A stretch of 64,000 nucleotides of DNA from Flavobacterium sp. CECT 9288 (GTDB lineage: Bacteria; Bacteroidota; Bacteroidia; Flavobacteriales; Flavobacteriaceae). Made by a program: the position numbers and the translations under genes. Positions 44,706 through 53,917 of this stretch are shown in pieces. The first letter of the stretch is position 1; each line of letters begins with the position of its first letter. Below the pieces are notes generated by a model. That model did no database searches. It saw only the letters and a program-made list of their open reading frames with translations, and was not told the DNA's origin. The stretch spans positions 2,543,501-2,607,500 of the forward strand of contig NZ_OU957226.1 in assembly GCF_918731615.1 (NCBI RefSeq). The letters run 5' to 3'.

Positions 44706-45956
44706 ATGGACAATCAAGATAAAATATTCGAAAAAATAAAGAATGCATCCCATAAAGCAGAAGAAAAAGACTTTCCTGCAATGGAAAAAATTTGGATGCG
44801 AGTAGAAGAAAAACTAGACGAAAAAGAAGACAAAAAAGCTATTGCACTTTGGAAAAAATTAACCATTGCCGCTTCACTCCTATTGTTTTTCTCATTGGGA
44901 TATCAGTTTATTAAAACCGATTCAAAAGTAGTCAAGCCAAGCGGAACGAAAGAAAACAGCATAGTTACACAAGAAAAAACAGAGCCTAAACAAACCGAGA
45001 GACTTTCAAAAACCATAAAACCAGATGCTGAAGTTATTCTAAAAAAACAAATTGAAAAACCTGTAGTCGTAGTAAAAACAACAACTCAAATAAATAGTAA
45101 CATCAATCAAATAACTTCTAGTAATTCAAAAGACATCGAATTGAGCAAGGACAAAGAAGCGAATGTTAACGCCTATATAGTCGAAGCACTTGCATTAGAA
45201 GAAAATAAGGCAAAAGCTAAAATCACATCTACTTACGATGCCACAACAAGAATGATTTCAGGCATAGTTACAGACGAACAGGACTTACCACTCCCTGGGG
45301 TAAATGTATATATTAAAGGAATAACAAAAGGTGTCGCAACTAACTTTGATGGAAAATTTAGCATCAAAGCTGAAAAAGGAGATGAACTTGTTTTTTCATA
45401 TATAGGATATGAAAACAGTTATGCTACTGTTGGTGAAAATGATAAAATAAATATGAAACTGGTTAATAATTCCATGGCTTTGAATGAAGTTGTAGTTACT
45501 GGTTATGCATCTAAGCCAAAAAAATCAGTTTTGATGAGTTCTGTTGCTATGATTTCTGGTACTGATTTGATGAAACAAAAATCAGCAAATGTTAGTCAAG
45601 CCCTTCAAGGTAAAATTGCAGGAGTTCAAATTACAAACAATCCTGGATATTTAAGCCAAGACTCGCCTAAACCATCTCCAACAATTAGAATCCGCGGGAA
45701 AGCATCCATTACACAATCAAACGAACCTTTATACATTATTGATGGTGTTCCTGTGAATCCTGAGGAGTTCAAACAATTAAAACCCGAAAATATTAAAACT
45801 GTAAACGTCCTAAAGGACATCGCAGCAACTTCTTTATACGGAAGTAGAGCATCAAATGGTGTCATTTTACTAACAACAAAAAACGGAACTTATCAAAATC
45901 TTTCTAAAAAAGAACTAGAAAAAAGACTCAAAAAACTGAGCAAAAATAAAAAGTAA
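44706..45956 (+). CDS. Membrane protein with CarboxypepD_reg and TonB-plug domains, 5' part of an interrupted gene
   Basis: The 416-residue product has a short cytosolic N-terminus (1-50), one membrane helix (about 52-65), a low-complexity linker, a carboxypeptidase-regulatory beta domain (about 180-255, GIVTDEQDLPLPGVNVYIKG) and a TonB-receptor plug domain (about 270-400, LQGKIAGVQ, PLYIIDGVPV, LYGSRASNGVILLTTK). No beta-barrel follows. It ends at TAA 45954-45956, but the same frame stays open on to the vWA gene. The sigma-factor gene stops 2 bases before its ATG, which points to a sigma/anti-sigma-like pair. Confidence 0.82.
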   Translation: MDNQDKIFEKIKNASHKAEEKDFPAMEKIWMRVEEKLDEKEDKKAIALWKKLTIAASLLLFFSLGYQFIKTDSKVVKPSGTKENSIVTQEKTEPKQTERLSKTIKPDAEVILKKQIEKPVVVVKTTTQINSNINQITSSNSKDIELSKDKEANVNAYIVEALALEENKAKAKITSTYDATTRMISGIVTDEQDLPLPGVNVYIKGITKGVATNFDGKFSIKAEKGDELVFSYIGYENSYATVGENDKINMKLVNNSMALNEVVVTGYASKPKKSVLMSSVAMISGTDLMKQKSANVSQALQGKIAGVQITNNPGYLSQDSPKPSPTIRIRGKASITQSNEPLYIIDGVPVNPEEFKQLKPENIKTVNVLKDIAATSLYGSRASNGVILLTTKNGTYQNLSKKELEKRLKKLSKNKK

Positions 45957-46127
45957 GAACAAATAGTAGTTCCACCAAAATCTATCGAAGTTTCACAAGA
46001 GGACTATGAAAATTTTGTAGAAAATCAATTCGAAAGTCCAAAAACAGCACCACTTTCCACTTTCTCCATCGATGTTGACAACGCTTCTTATACCAACATA
46101 AGACGTTTCATCAACAACGGACAAACC

Positions 46128-47396
46128 GTGCCGAAAGATGCCGTGAGAGTTGAAGAAATGATGAACTTTTTCAAGTACAAATATCCACAACCACAAGACC
46201 AAAATCCGTTTTCGATTAATACGGAATACAGCGATTGTCCTTGGAATCCAAAACACCAATTGCTAAAAATTGGTTTGCAAGGCAAAAATATTCCAACGGA
46301 TAATCTGCCAGCTTCCAACTTGGTTTTCTTGATTGATGTTTCAGGTTCGATGAGTGATCCCAACAAATTGCCATTGCTGAAACAATCACTGAAAATTTTG
46401 GTAAACGAACTCCGAAAAAAAGACAAAGTAGCCATTGTGGTTTATGCCGGAGCAGCGGGAATGGTTTTGCCTCCAACAACTGGAGACGAAAAACAAACTA
46501 TCATCGATGCGTTGGAAAAACTCAATGCTGGCGGAAGCACGGCTGGTGGTGCAGGAATAGAATTGGCTTATAAATTGGCAGAAGAAAATTTTATCAAAGG
46601 AGGAAACAACCGAGTAATTCTGGCTACTGATGGTGATTTTAACGTAGGTACTTCATCCAATACTGATATGCAAACGTTGATTGAAGAAAAAAGAAAATCG
46701 GGAGTTTTCTTAACTTGTTTGGGTTATGGAATGGGTAATTACAAAGACAGCAAAATGGAAACTTTAGCCGACAAAGGCAATGGAAATTATGCTTATATCG
46801 ACAATATTCAAGAAGCCAATCGTTTCTTAGGTAAAGAATTCAAAGGTTCAATGTTTGCTATCGCCAAAGACGTGAAAATCCAAATCGAATTCAATCCAAA
46901 ACATGTTCAGGCGTACCGATTAATTGGCTACGAAAACAGAAAATTGCGTCCTGAAGATTTTACAAACGATACCATTGATGCAGGAGAATTAGGCAGCGGC
47001 CATACAGTAACTGCTCTGTACGAAGTGATTCCAACTGGTGTGGGAAATGAATTTATCAACAATCAACCGGATTTAAAATACACCAAAACAAGCTCAAATC
47101 GAAGTGATTATTCTGATGAATTGGCAACTATAAAATTCCGATATAAAAAACCTGATGGTGACAAAAGTATCGAAATGGTAAAGGCTATTGAAAACAAATC
47201 CATTCCATTAAAAAACTCGTCCGATGATTTTAAATTTAGTTCCGCTGTAGCTTGGTTTGGGTTGAAATTGAGAGATTCAAAACTAATATCTAATAAATCC
47301 TCTGAAGAAATCAAAAAACTGGCAAAAGAAGGATTGTCCAATGACGAAGACGGTTATAAAGCAGAGTTTGTCCGTTTGGTAGAAACTGTGAAATAA
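46128..47396 (+). CDS. von Willebrand factor A (YfbK-like, DUF3520) protein, 3' part of an interrupted gene
   Basis: The 422-residue frame from GTG 46128 has a vWA domain (about 60-230) with the metal site DVSGSMSDPNK and TDGDFNVG, and a C-terminal region with FNPKHVQAYRLIGYENR. Homology in fact begins before the GTG: codons from 45957 on read PLSTFSIDVDNASYTNIRRF, the usual start of this protein type. That stretch is in the same frame as the gene upstream and is parted from it only by one TAA. The two halves were most likely one protein of about 896 residues. vWA domains bind partner proteins through a metal. Confidence 0.8.
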   Translation: MPKDAVRVEEMMNFFKYKYPQPQDQNPFSINTEYSDCPWNPKHQLLKIGLQGKNIPTDNLPASNLVFLIDVSGSMSDPNKLPLLKQSLKILVNELRKKDKVAIVVYAGAAGMVLPPTTGDEKQTIIDALEKLNAGGSTAGGAGIELAYKLAEENFIKGGNNRVILATDGDFNVGTSSNTDMQTLIEEKRKSGVFLTCLGYGMGNYKDSKMETLADKGNGNYAYIDNIQEANRFLGKEFKGSMFAIAKDVKIQIEFNPKHVQAYRLIGYENRKLRPEDFTNDTIDAGELGSGHTVTALYEVIPTGVGNEFINNQPDLKYTKTSSNRSDYSDELATIKFRYKKPDGDKSIEMVKAIENKSIPLKNSSDDFKFSSAVAWFGLKLRDSKLISNKSSEEIKKLAKEGLSNDEDGYKAEFVRLVETVK

Positions 47397-47410
47397 TTTA
47401 TTAAGTTTTA

Positions 47411-47448
47411 GAGCTAATAGGTTTTGAAAACCTGTTAGCTCTTTTTTT
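47411..47448 (+). terminator. Terminator after the vWA gene
   Basis: GAGCTAATAGG pairs with CCTGTTAGCTC (one G-U) around a nine-base loop, followed by seven Ts. Confidence 0.9.
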
Positions 47449-47564
47449 ATTTCATTTTTCAATTGAAAACTTCATTCTTTTAACTCCAAAAGTTGAGAAA
47501 TAGTTCTAAAATATTTTGGCTTTAATTTTAAGTTAAAGACAACCTCTACCCTAAGCAAATGCCT

Positions 47565-47572
47565 TAACTTTG
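47565..47572 (+). promoter_or_regulatory. -7 box for the SDR gene
   Basis: TAACTTTG fits TAnnTTTG exactly and lies 26 bases before the ATG at 47598. No clear TTG is found 19 bases upstream. Confidence 0.5.
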
Positions 47573-47597
47573 TTTTGGAACTAAAACAACACATCAA

Positions 47598-48314
47598 ATG
47601 ACTGATTTAAAAAATAAAACGGCACTTGTTACTGGTGCTGGAAAAGGAATAGGTAAAGCAATTGCATTGGCATTAGCCAAAGAAGGCGTAAACGTAATTT
47701 TAGTAGCGCGCACTCAAGAAGAAATTGACAGTGTAGCTGCAAAAGTACGTTCTTTACGTGTAAAAGCCTTGGCTGTTACTGCAGATGTTGCTGATATCAA
47801 CTCTGTAAACGCTGCGGTAGAAAAAGCACTAAGCGAATTTGGCGCTATTGATATTTTGATCAATAACGCTGGTATTGCATCGTTTGGAAAATTCTTAGAA
47901 TTAGAACCAACCGATTGGGAACGCATTATTCAAGTGAATTTAATGGGACCGTATTACGTAACCAGAGCCGTTGTTCCAAACATGATTGAAAGACAAACTG
48001 GAGATATTATCAACATCTCATCAACCGCTGGATTGGCCGGAAATGCCATGACGAGCGCTTATAGTGCCTCTAAATTTGCTTTGTTAGGACTAACCGATTC
48101 ATTGATGCAAGAAATGCGCAAACACAACATTCGTGTTACCGCACTTACGCCAAGCACCGTGGCTACTGACATGGCCAAAGAACTAAAACTTACGGACGGA
48201 AATCCGGATAAAGTGATGCAAGCCGAAGATATGGCAGAGCTCGTAATCGCGCAACTGAAACTAAACCGTCGCGTGTTTGTAAAAAACAGTAGTCTTTGGT
48301 CTACTAATCCGTAA
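47598..48314 (+). CDS. Short-chain dehydrogenase/reductase (3-oxoacyl-ACP reductase-like)
   Basis: The 238-residue enzyme has the classical SDR NAD(P) motif TGAGKGIG (12-19), NNAG (89-92), catalytic Ser near 141-142 and Tyr155-x3-Lys159 (YSASK). It resembles FabG-type reductases, but the fatty-acid synthesis genes are not nearby, so it may act on another ketone or alcohol. It forms a single-gene unit with promoter box and terminator. Confidence 0.93.
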   Translation: MTDLKNKTALVTGAGKGIGKAIALALAKEGVNVILVARTQEEIDSVAAKVRSLRVKALAVTADVADINSVNAAVEKALSEFGAIDILINNAGIASFGKFLELEPTDWERIIQVNLMGPYYVTRAVVPNMIERQTGDIINISSTAGLAGNAMTSAYSASKFALLGLTDSLMQEMRKHNIRVTALTPSTVATDMAKELKLTDGNPDKVMQAEDMAELVIAQLKLNRRVFVKNSSLWSTNP

Positions 48315-48345
48315 AATTTAAAAGCTTACAGTATAAAAACTAAAA

Positions 48346-48390
48346 ACCATTGAGAAGCAAATTAAAATCGCTTTCTCAATGGTTTTTTAT
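48346..48390 (+). terminator. Terminator after the SDR gene
   Basis: ACCATTGAGAA pairs with TTCTCAATGGT around a 16-base loop, followed by a T run. It lies between convergent genes and may serve both strands. Confidence 0.88.
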
Positions 48391-48407
48391 TTTTTTATAA
48401 GTTGTCT

Positions 48408-49283
48408 CTATTCCTTATTTTGTTGCGTAGCTCTATTTTTCTGTTCTTTTAAAATGGAATTCAAGTGTGGTTTTGTTTCTCTTTCAATATCACTTTCACT
48501 TAGCTGTAAACCTTTGGCATCATCAACCAAGACATACCAAGGTTTGGTTTTACCAAACGGATAGGCTCCAAAAACAATGACAGGAGTTCCTTTTACTTTC
48601 ACATTTTGATCATCTTGAAGTATCCATTCGTCCGCCCAATTGTACAGTTTTTTGGCATCTGCTTCTTGAAGTCTCAAACAAGAATGCGAAGCTGGATAAC
48701 CCGGCAAAGCATATTGATGAAAACCAACACCCAATTTATTTTCGATGTTAAAATTCCATTTTAAATCCCACTCGTCGTTAAAAGTACTGGTCGTTTTTTC
48801 GGCTTTCCAGTTAGTAAAAAACAAACCTGTTGGAGTTTTATCCTTTTCCCTTCCCATATTGGTTGGGCCGGTATAAATCAATTCGCCGTTTTCATAAGCA
48901 GCAAAAGTTTGAGTTGGATACGAAAAATAGATAATCTTTTCAACTTCCTTTAAAGCCGAAACCTTCAAAGGAAAAGGCAAATAATAAGCAATATCGCCCG
49001 TAAAATCATTGGGAACTAAAACCGAATCTATTTTTTTGAAATTCTCAGCGTCTGTTCTATTAATCGCATACGCAAGTTGCAATTGAGTGCTATCGTTTGT
49101 AGCTTTCTTCAGCCATTCTTTCGTGTTTTCAAAATTATAAGTGATGGTACCTGGTTTTTTTCGTTCTATTTTAGTTGGAATTTTTTCTGTTTGATTTTTG
49201 TTTTTAGAACTTGCCGCGCTCTCTTTACAAGAAAACAAAACAGAGCAAACTAATGCACTAAGGATATAAACTATTGGCTTCAT
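48408..49283 (-). CDS. L,D-transpeptidase (YkuD domain) lipoprotein
   Basis: The 291-residue protein has a lipoprotein signal (LVCSVLFSC) and a YkuD domain (about 120-245). The catalytic motif GYPASHSCLRLQEADAKKLY, with its His and Cys near residue 200, is intact. Such enzymes cross-link peptidoglycan between diaminopimelate residues or attach proteins to it. The C-terminus is a charged tail rich in Glu, Lys and Gln. The next gene upstream lies beyond the large repeat array. Confidence 0.92.
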   Translation of the reverse strand: MKPIVYILSALVCSVLFSCKESAASSKNKNQTEKIPTKIERKKPGTITYNFENTKEWLKKATNDSTQLQLAYAINRTDAENFKKIDSVLVPNDFTGDIAYYLPFPLKVSALKEVEKIIYFSYPTQTFAAYENGELIYTGPTNMGREKDKTPTGLFFTNWKAEKTTSTFNDEWDLKWNFNIENKLGVGFHQYALPGYPASHSCLRLQEADAKKLYNWADEWILQDDQNVKVKGTPVIVFGAYPFGKTKPWYVLVDDAKGLQLSESDIERETKPHLNSILKEQKNRATQQNKE

Positions 49284-49380
49284 AAGGTTAAATTTTAATT
49301 AATTTAAAAGTACCTCAATCAACCGCCCAGTCTGTTACACAATTAGTATTAGTTGTTACACAATTAACCTTCATATTAAC

Positions 49381-50370
49381 TATTAAAAAAATCAAGAAAA
49401 TGAAGACTAAAACTTAATAAACTTAACGTACTTAATGGTTTAAAGTTATTTTACTTAAATGACTTATATGTTTAAAACATAAAACCATTAAGAAAATGAA
49501 GAAAATTAAGCGTAAATCTTAATGAACTTAACTTACTTAATGGTTTAAATTGACACTGCAGTTAACGTCATCTAAAATAAAAACTATTAAAAAAATGAAG
49601 AAAATTAAGAGTAAAACTTAATTAACTTAACTTACTTAATGGTTTAAAAATGTTATACTTATATGTTTAAACCTAAAACATAAAAACCATTAAAAGAATG
49701 AAGAAAATTAAGCCTAAAACTTAATGACCTTAACTTACTTAATGGTTTAAAAATGATTTACTTAAATGACTTATATGTTTAAAAACTAAAACAAAAAAAC
49801 CATTAAGAAAATGAAGAAAATTAAGCCTAAAACTTAATTAACTTAACTTACTTAATGGTTTATAAAAATGATTTACTTAAATGACTTGACTTATATGTTT
49901 AAACCTAAAACATAAAAACCACTAAGAGAATGAAGAAAATGAAGCCAAACACTTAATGAACTTAACTCGCTTAATGGTTTAAAAATGATTTACTTAAATG
50001 ACTTATATGTTTAAAAACTAAAACAAAAAAACCATTAAGAAAATGAAGAAAATTAAGCCTAAAACTTAATGACCTTAACTTACTTAATGGTTTATAAAAA
50101 TGATTTACTTAAATGACTTGACTTATATGTTTAAAACCTAAAACAAAAAAACCATTAAGAAAATGAAGAAAATTAAGCCTAAAACTTAATGAACTTAACT
50201 CACTTAATGGTTTAAAAATGTTTTACATAATTGACTTATATCTTTAAATCATAAAACAAAAAAACCATTAAGAAAATTAAGCCTAAAACTTAATAAACTT
50301 AACTCACTTAATGGTTTAAAATATTTTACTTAAATGACTTATATGTTTAAAACCTAAACCAACACAGATA
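49381..50370. repeat. Nine-unit tandem array of palindromic repeats
   Basis: The 1070-base gap between mtaB and the L,D-transpeptidase gene is nearly filled by nine units of 99-120 bases. Each unit has AAACCATTAAGAAAATGAAG on one side, AAAACTTAATGAACTTAACT in the middle, and CTTAATGGTTTAAAA at the other end, so AACCATTAAG and CTTAATGGTT form a stem. The right arms begin at 49431, 49536, 49635, 49738, 49851, 49970, 50083, 50203 and 50307. A linker of TTTACTTAAATGACTTATAT joins units. The array overlaps the last codons of mtaB slightly. One lone unit sits at 61008-61072. No gene is present. Confidence 0.93.
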
Positions 50371-51682
50371 CAAAATCCATGCGCACACTGCCATCTTCAT
50401 CAATTCGAGTCAAGTTGATATCGTGTAGCGTATTCACCAATTCTGGATTCCAAGGCGTTTTTACTTTTACGTAATTCTCAGTAAATCCGTGAATGTAGCC
50501 TTCTTTATTTTCACTTTCAAACAACACTTTGCGTTGCGTTCCCAATTGGCTTTCATAAAAAGCACGACGTTTTTTCACAGATAATCCACGTAACATTTTA
50601 CTACGTTTTGCACGCACATTTGCCGGAACTACACCACTCATAGCAGCAGCCTCAGTATTATCACGCTCTGAATACGTAAAAACGTGCAAGTACGAAATAT
50701 CCAAATCATTCAAAAAATGGTACGTTTCCAGAAAATGCTCATCCGTTTCACCCGGAAAACCTACAATGACATCCACACCTATACATGCATGTGGCATCAC
50801 CTCACGAATCTTATTCACTCGCTCTGTATATATTTCGCGTAAGTAACGACGCTTCATTAATTTCAAAATATCATTACTTCCTGATTGCAACGGAATATGA
50901 AAATGCGGTACAAAAGTTCTACTTTTCGACACAAATTCTATCGTTTCGTTTTTCAATAAATTCGGTTCAATAGAGGATATTCGCAAGCGCTCAATACCGT
51001 CTACTTCATCCAAAGCCTGAACCAATTCCAAAAAAGTATGTTCATGTTTCTTATTTCCAAATTCCCCTTTACCGTAATCACCAATATTTACACCAGTAAG
51101 TACGATTTCTTTAATGCCTTGTTTCGAAATTTCGGCTGCATTTTTCAATACATTTTCTAACTCGTCACTTCTAGAAATTCCTCTCGCCAGCGGAATCGTG
51201 CAATACGTACATTTATAATCGCAACCATCCTGAACTTTCAAAAACGCGCGCGTTCTATCGCCTATAGAATAACTGCCTACATAAAAATCAGCTTCGGCAA
51301 TCTCGCAGGAATGCACCTCGCCCATATCATTTTTAGACAAATCATTGATATAATCGGCTAGTTTGAATTTTTCGGTAGCACCAAGAACCAAATCTACGCC
51401 ATCCACCGCCGCCAATTCCTCCGGTTTAAGTTGCGCATAACAACCCACCGCAGCCACAAAAGCTTTATCGTTGAGCTTCATGGCCTTACGCACCACTTGT
51501 TTGAACTGTTTATCGGCATTTTCAGTAACTGAACACGTATTAATCACATACATATCAGCCACTTCTTCAAAATCAACGCGATCAAACCCCTCGTCTTGAA
51601 GATTGCGCGCAATAGTTGATGTTTCTGAGAAATTGAGTTTACAGCCTAAAGTATAAAAGGCTACTTTTTTGCGTTTTTCCAT
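50354..51682 (-). CDS. mtaB: tRNA N6-threonylcarbamoyladenosine methylthiotransferase
   Basis: MtaB adds a methylthio group to t6A37 of tRNAs that read ANN codons. The 442-residue radical-SAM enzyme has the UPF0004 cluster cysteines Cys14, Cys50 and Cys81 (TLGCKLN, NTCSVT, GCYAQ), the SAM cluster Cys154, Cys158, Cys161 (CDYKCTYC) and a C-terminal TRAM domain. All six are intact. The ATG at 51682 is at the family start. Its first 16 codons have a degraded copy at 5892-5939. Confidence 0.95.
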   Translation of the reverse strand: MEKRKKVAFYTLGCKLNFSETSTIARNLQDEGFDRVDFEEVADMYVINTCSVTENADKQFKQVVRKAMKLNDKAFVAAVGCYAQLKPEELAAVDGVDLVLGATEKFKLADYINDLSKNDMGEVHSCEIAEADFYVGSYSIGDRTRAFLKVQDGCDYKCTYCTIPLARGISRSDELENVLKNAAEISKQGIKEIVLTGVNIGDYGKGEFGNKKHEHTFLELVQALDEVDGIERLRISSIEPNLLKNETIEFVSKSRTFVPHFHIPLQSGSNDILKLMKRRYLREIYTERVNKIREVMPHACIGVDVIVGFPGETDEHFLETYHFLNDLDISYLHVFTYSERDNTEAAAMSGVVPANVRAKRSKMLRGLSVKKRRAFYESQLGTQRKVLFESENKEGYIHGFTENYVKVKTPWNPELVNTLHDINLTRIDEDGSVRMDFVSVLV

Positions 51683-51780
51683 AAGTAAGCGCTATCTAAT
51701 GAAATCGTTGTCAAAAAAATAGCGTGCGCAAATTTACGAACAAATACGAGAAAACGACAACGAATTGAATTTTTATTAAA

Positions 51781-51856
51781 TAGGGCGTGCCCCTCCGTAA
51801 ACTGCGGGTCGGGCTATGCGCTTTATCTTTATTTTTTTAAAGAAAAAAAATAAAGG
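51781..51856 (+). repeat. Dispersed repeat with strong hairpin
   Basis: The sequence GGGCGTGCCCCTCCGTAAAC leads into GGGTCGGGCTATGCGC and then a stem of CTTTATTTTTTT and AAAAAAAATAAAG, followed by GGATCCCGCTGC. Such elements recur in Flavobacterium genomes, and its U-rich stem resembles a terminator. It lies in the 414-base gap between mtaB and a lipoprotein gene, with the direct repeat at 51870 beside it. Confidence 0.6.
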
Positions 51857-51869
51857 ATCCCGCTGCTAT

Positions 51870-51974
51870 CCCTCACGCAAACCAACTCATTGCATCCCAA
51901 AACTACGGCAAAAAGAAACACTATTGCTTTTGTAATAAATTTATTATTTCTATATTTGGTAAATGCAAACTAAA
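51870..51974 (+). repeat. Direct repeat carrying a promoter, copy 1
   Basis: It starts CCCTCACGC, continues with TGCATCCCAAAACTACGG and ends CTATATTTGGTAAATGCAAA. A TTG (51930) and TATATTTG (51951-51958) are 18 bases apart. Copy 2 at 52561-52665 shares the same start, middle and promoter. The next gene on its right (52097-52441) is in the opposite direction, so this promoter has no clear target. Confidence 0.7.
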
Positions 51975-52096
51975 TGTAATACATACTAAATATTTTCAAT
52001 TGATTTGAGTTGAAGCTCGTACTGGCGGAGTTGAACCTTTCTGGTAAGCTGTCTAGGTAATCCACGTTTCAAACGAGCACCATAGGGAACTGGCTT

Positions 52097-52441
52097 TTAT
52101 TTGTATATTTTACCCTTACATTCAAAATTAAAACTCAAAATAGTATCTTTTTTATGAATATTAAATAATAATTCGCCTTTACGTTTTATGATTGTATCTC
52201 CTATTTCTATTTGCTCCTTAAATTTAGCCCACCATCTATCGCTTCTATCTGAATCACACTTACATTTTTTATTAGTAAATGGATTAATTCCTCTATAATC
52301 AAATCTTCCGTCTGTATTACTTGGTATCTTCTCAACAATTATAAGACATTCATCATCTTTTAAATCTTCAGCTGAAGAATCACAATCATAAAATGGTCCA
52401 CAAGAAGACAGAAAAAAACACAATAAAATAATATATTTCAT
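52097..52441 (-). CDS. Small lipoprotein of unknown function
   Basis: The 114-residue protein begins MKYIILLCFFLSSCGP, a lipoprotein signal, so the start at 52441 is preferred to one at 52495. The mature part is charged and holds six further cysteines (CDSS, DECL, KKCKCD, ECKG), which suggests disulphides. I do not recognise the family. It is flanked by the two promoter-bearing direct repeats. Confidence 0.6.
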   Translation of the reverse strand: MKYIILLCFFLSSCGPFYDCDSSAEDLKDDECLIIVEKIPSNTDGRFDYRGINPFTNKKCKCDSDRSDRWWAKFKEQIEIGDTIIKRKGELLFNIHKKDTILSFNFECKGKIYK

Positions 52442-52560
52442 AAATTTAAATTTAAAACAATCTTTGAACCTAAGAAAAACCACCACTAACTCCAATACTT
52501 GGTTATAGGTTTACAAAGATACTTTTTATTACAATTCTTGAAGGAACTAAAACAATTTGT

Positions 52561-52665
52561 CCCTCACGCGAACTCGCTTATTGCATACCAAAACGACCTA
52601 AACAAGAAAAACGCTTTTACTTTTGTAATGAAATTATTATTTCTATATTTGAAAAATACAAACTA
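52561..52665 (+). repeat. Direct repeat carrying a promoter, copy 2
   Basis: It starts CCCTCACGC, continues with TGCATACCAAAACGACC and ends CTATATTTGAAAAATACAAA. TTG (52623) and TATATTTG (52644-52651) are 18 bases apart. It lies 120 bases upstream of the gene at 52786 in the same direction and could drive it. The rest of the 344-base gap shows nothing else. Confidence 0.7.
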
Positions 52666-52785
52666 ATCCTGATTCAAGATTTGTTGCATAAAGACTTAAA
52701 CATAGTATGAGTTACTGATTATCTACGAAAATGAAATTATCTGATTAACTATAATAATCCTACATTAATTTTTAAAATTAATTTT

Positions 52786-53283
52786 ATGAAGTTAAAACTT
52801 AAAGCTTACTCTCCATTAAATAATAACTGGAATCTTGAATATGGAACTATAGTTTTAAAAGGCGATATACTTTTGGAATTTATAGAAAATGTTGAAAATA
52901 TTAATTTTTTAAAGATTAAATACGGAGAACAGTATTTCCCTATAAAGCCAAATACATATACTATACTTTTTTTAAACGAAATTAATGATTATCACAAAAA
53001 TTTTGCAGCCACAATTCGAATAAAAGATAGTTTGCTTTTTTATGTAAAATTAAATTTGATTCAAAAGACTATACTTAAATGGATGTTAAAAAAATACGAC
53101 ATTCAATCCAAAGAAATGAAAATGGATTTTTATAAATACCTTCTTGGTGGTGTTCTAGGTATAATATCTACTATAATAACTCAAGAAGTAAACCAAAGAT
53201 ATAAAGCAGACCCCGAAACTCCGCCAAAAGCAGGAATCCAAAAATCATTAGTACCTAAAAATTTAATAAAGCGTGATAAATAG
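52786..53283 (+). CDS. Hypothetical protein with one membrane helix
   Basis: I do not recognise this 165-residue protein. The first 95 residues are rich in beta strands (YGTIVLKGDILLEFIE, KPNTYTILFLNEIN). A weak membrane helix lies near 119-131 (YLLGGVLGIISTII), and the tail is basic and proline-rich. It is in a block of accessory genes with its own upstream promoter repeat. Confidence 0.55.
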   Translation: MKLKLKAYSPLNNNWNLEYGTIVLKGDILLEFIENVENINFLKIKYGEQYFPIKPNTYTILFLNEINDYHKNFAATIRIKDSLLFYVKLNLIQKTILKWMLKKYDIQSKEMKMDFYKYLLGGVLGIISTIITQEVNQRYKADPETPPKAGIQKSLVPKNLIKRDK

Positions 53284-53302
53284 TTTAACATAATTTATAA
53301 CC

Positions 53303-53385
53303 TCCCGCTAGTCCGTGCATGAGTCAACAATGGGCTAGTGCGAGCTTCAAGCTTTAATTCCATAACGTTATGAGTAAATTTTAAA
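53303..53385 (+). repeat. Dispersed intergenic element
   Basis: It contains CCCGCTAGTCCGTGCATGAG and GGGCTAGTGCGAGCTTCAAG, then CATAACGTTATG (a palindrome). The block GCTAGTGCGAGCTTCAAGCT matches, inverted, the stretch AGTTGAAGCTCGTACTGGCG at 52009-52028. Confidence 0.5.
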
Positions 53386-53386
53386 A

Positions 53387-53875
53387 ATGAACGAAACGAG
53401 AATTGATAAAATAGATTATGTTGTAGTCTCATTATATTTGCTTTTTGGTGCATTCATAGGGGTTTCATATAAATTCTCCATTCTAAGGCAAGAGAATATA
53501 AATATGATCTTGCTTGCGTTGACTTTTGGAGGACCATTCTCTTTGTTTTTAATGTATTATAAAAGACTCCGTATACCGACAGTATCATTAATTTGGTTTG
53601 TAATTGGAATATCCCAATGGTATCTTGTAGACCTACTGAAAAGCAACCCTGATTTCGATTCAGCAATAGGTACATTCGCCGACTATGACTTGAATCTATT
53701 GGCTATGATTATAATATTTACAGTTTTTAGATTTTTAAGCCTTCTTACTACGAAGCAAGAATTTATGATGGCGGCATGGTTTTCTCCAAAGGACAATAGA
53801 AATTTAAATCCTCTAGATTACATTTTGACTTTTACTGGACTTATAATATTGATAATTATAATTAAAGAAGTATAA
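53387..53875 (+). CDS. Hypothetical membrane protein (four helices)
   Basis: This 162-residue protein has four hydrophobic helices, near residues 11-27, 40-57, 64-80 and 100-118, and a last one at the C-terminus (YILTFTGLIILIIII). The loops hold no motif I know. It is followed 42 bases later by another membrane protein gene, and both may be expressed together. Confidence 0.6.
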   Translation: MNETRIDKIDYVVVSLYLLFGAFIGVSYKFSILRQENINMILLALTFGGPFSLFLMYYKRLRIPTVSLIWFVIGISQWYLVDLLKSNPDFDSAIGTFADYDLNLLAMIIIFTVFRFLSLLTTKQEFMMAAWFSPKDNRNLNPLDYILTFTGLIILIIIIKEV

Positions 53876-53917
53876 AATAAAATCGAAAAAATAACTAACT
53901 CCAAACCAAACCTCAAA

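Noticed and set aside
49381..50370. CRISPR array
   Set aside because: Units are about 100-120 bases, nearly identical throughout, with no short repeats and unique spacers and no cas genes.
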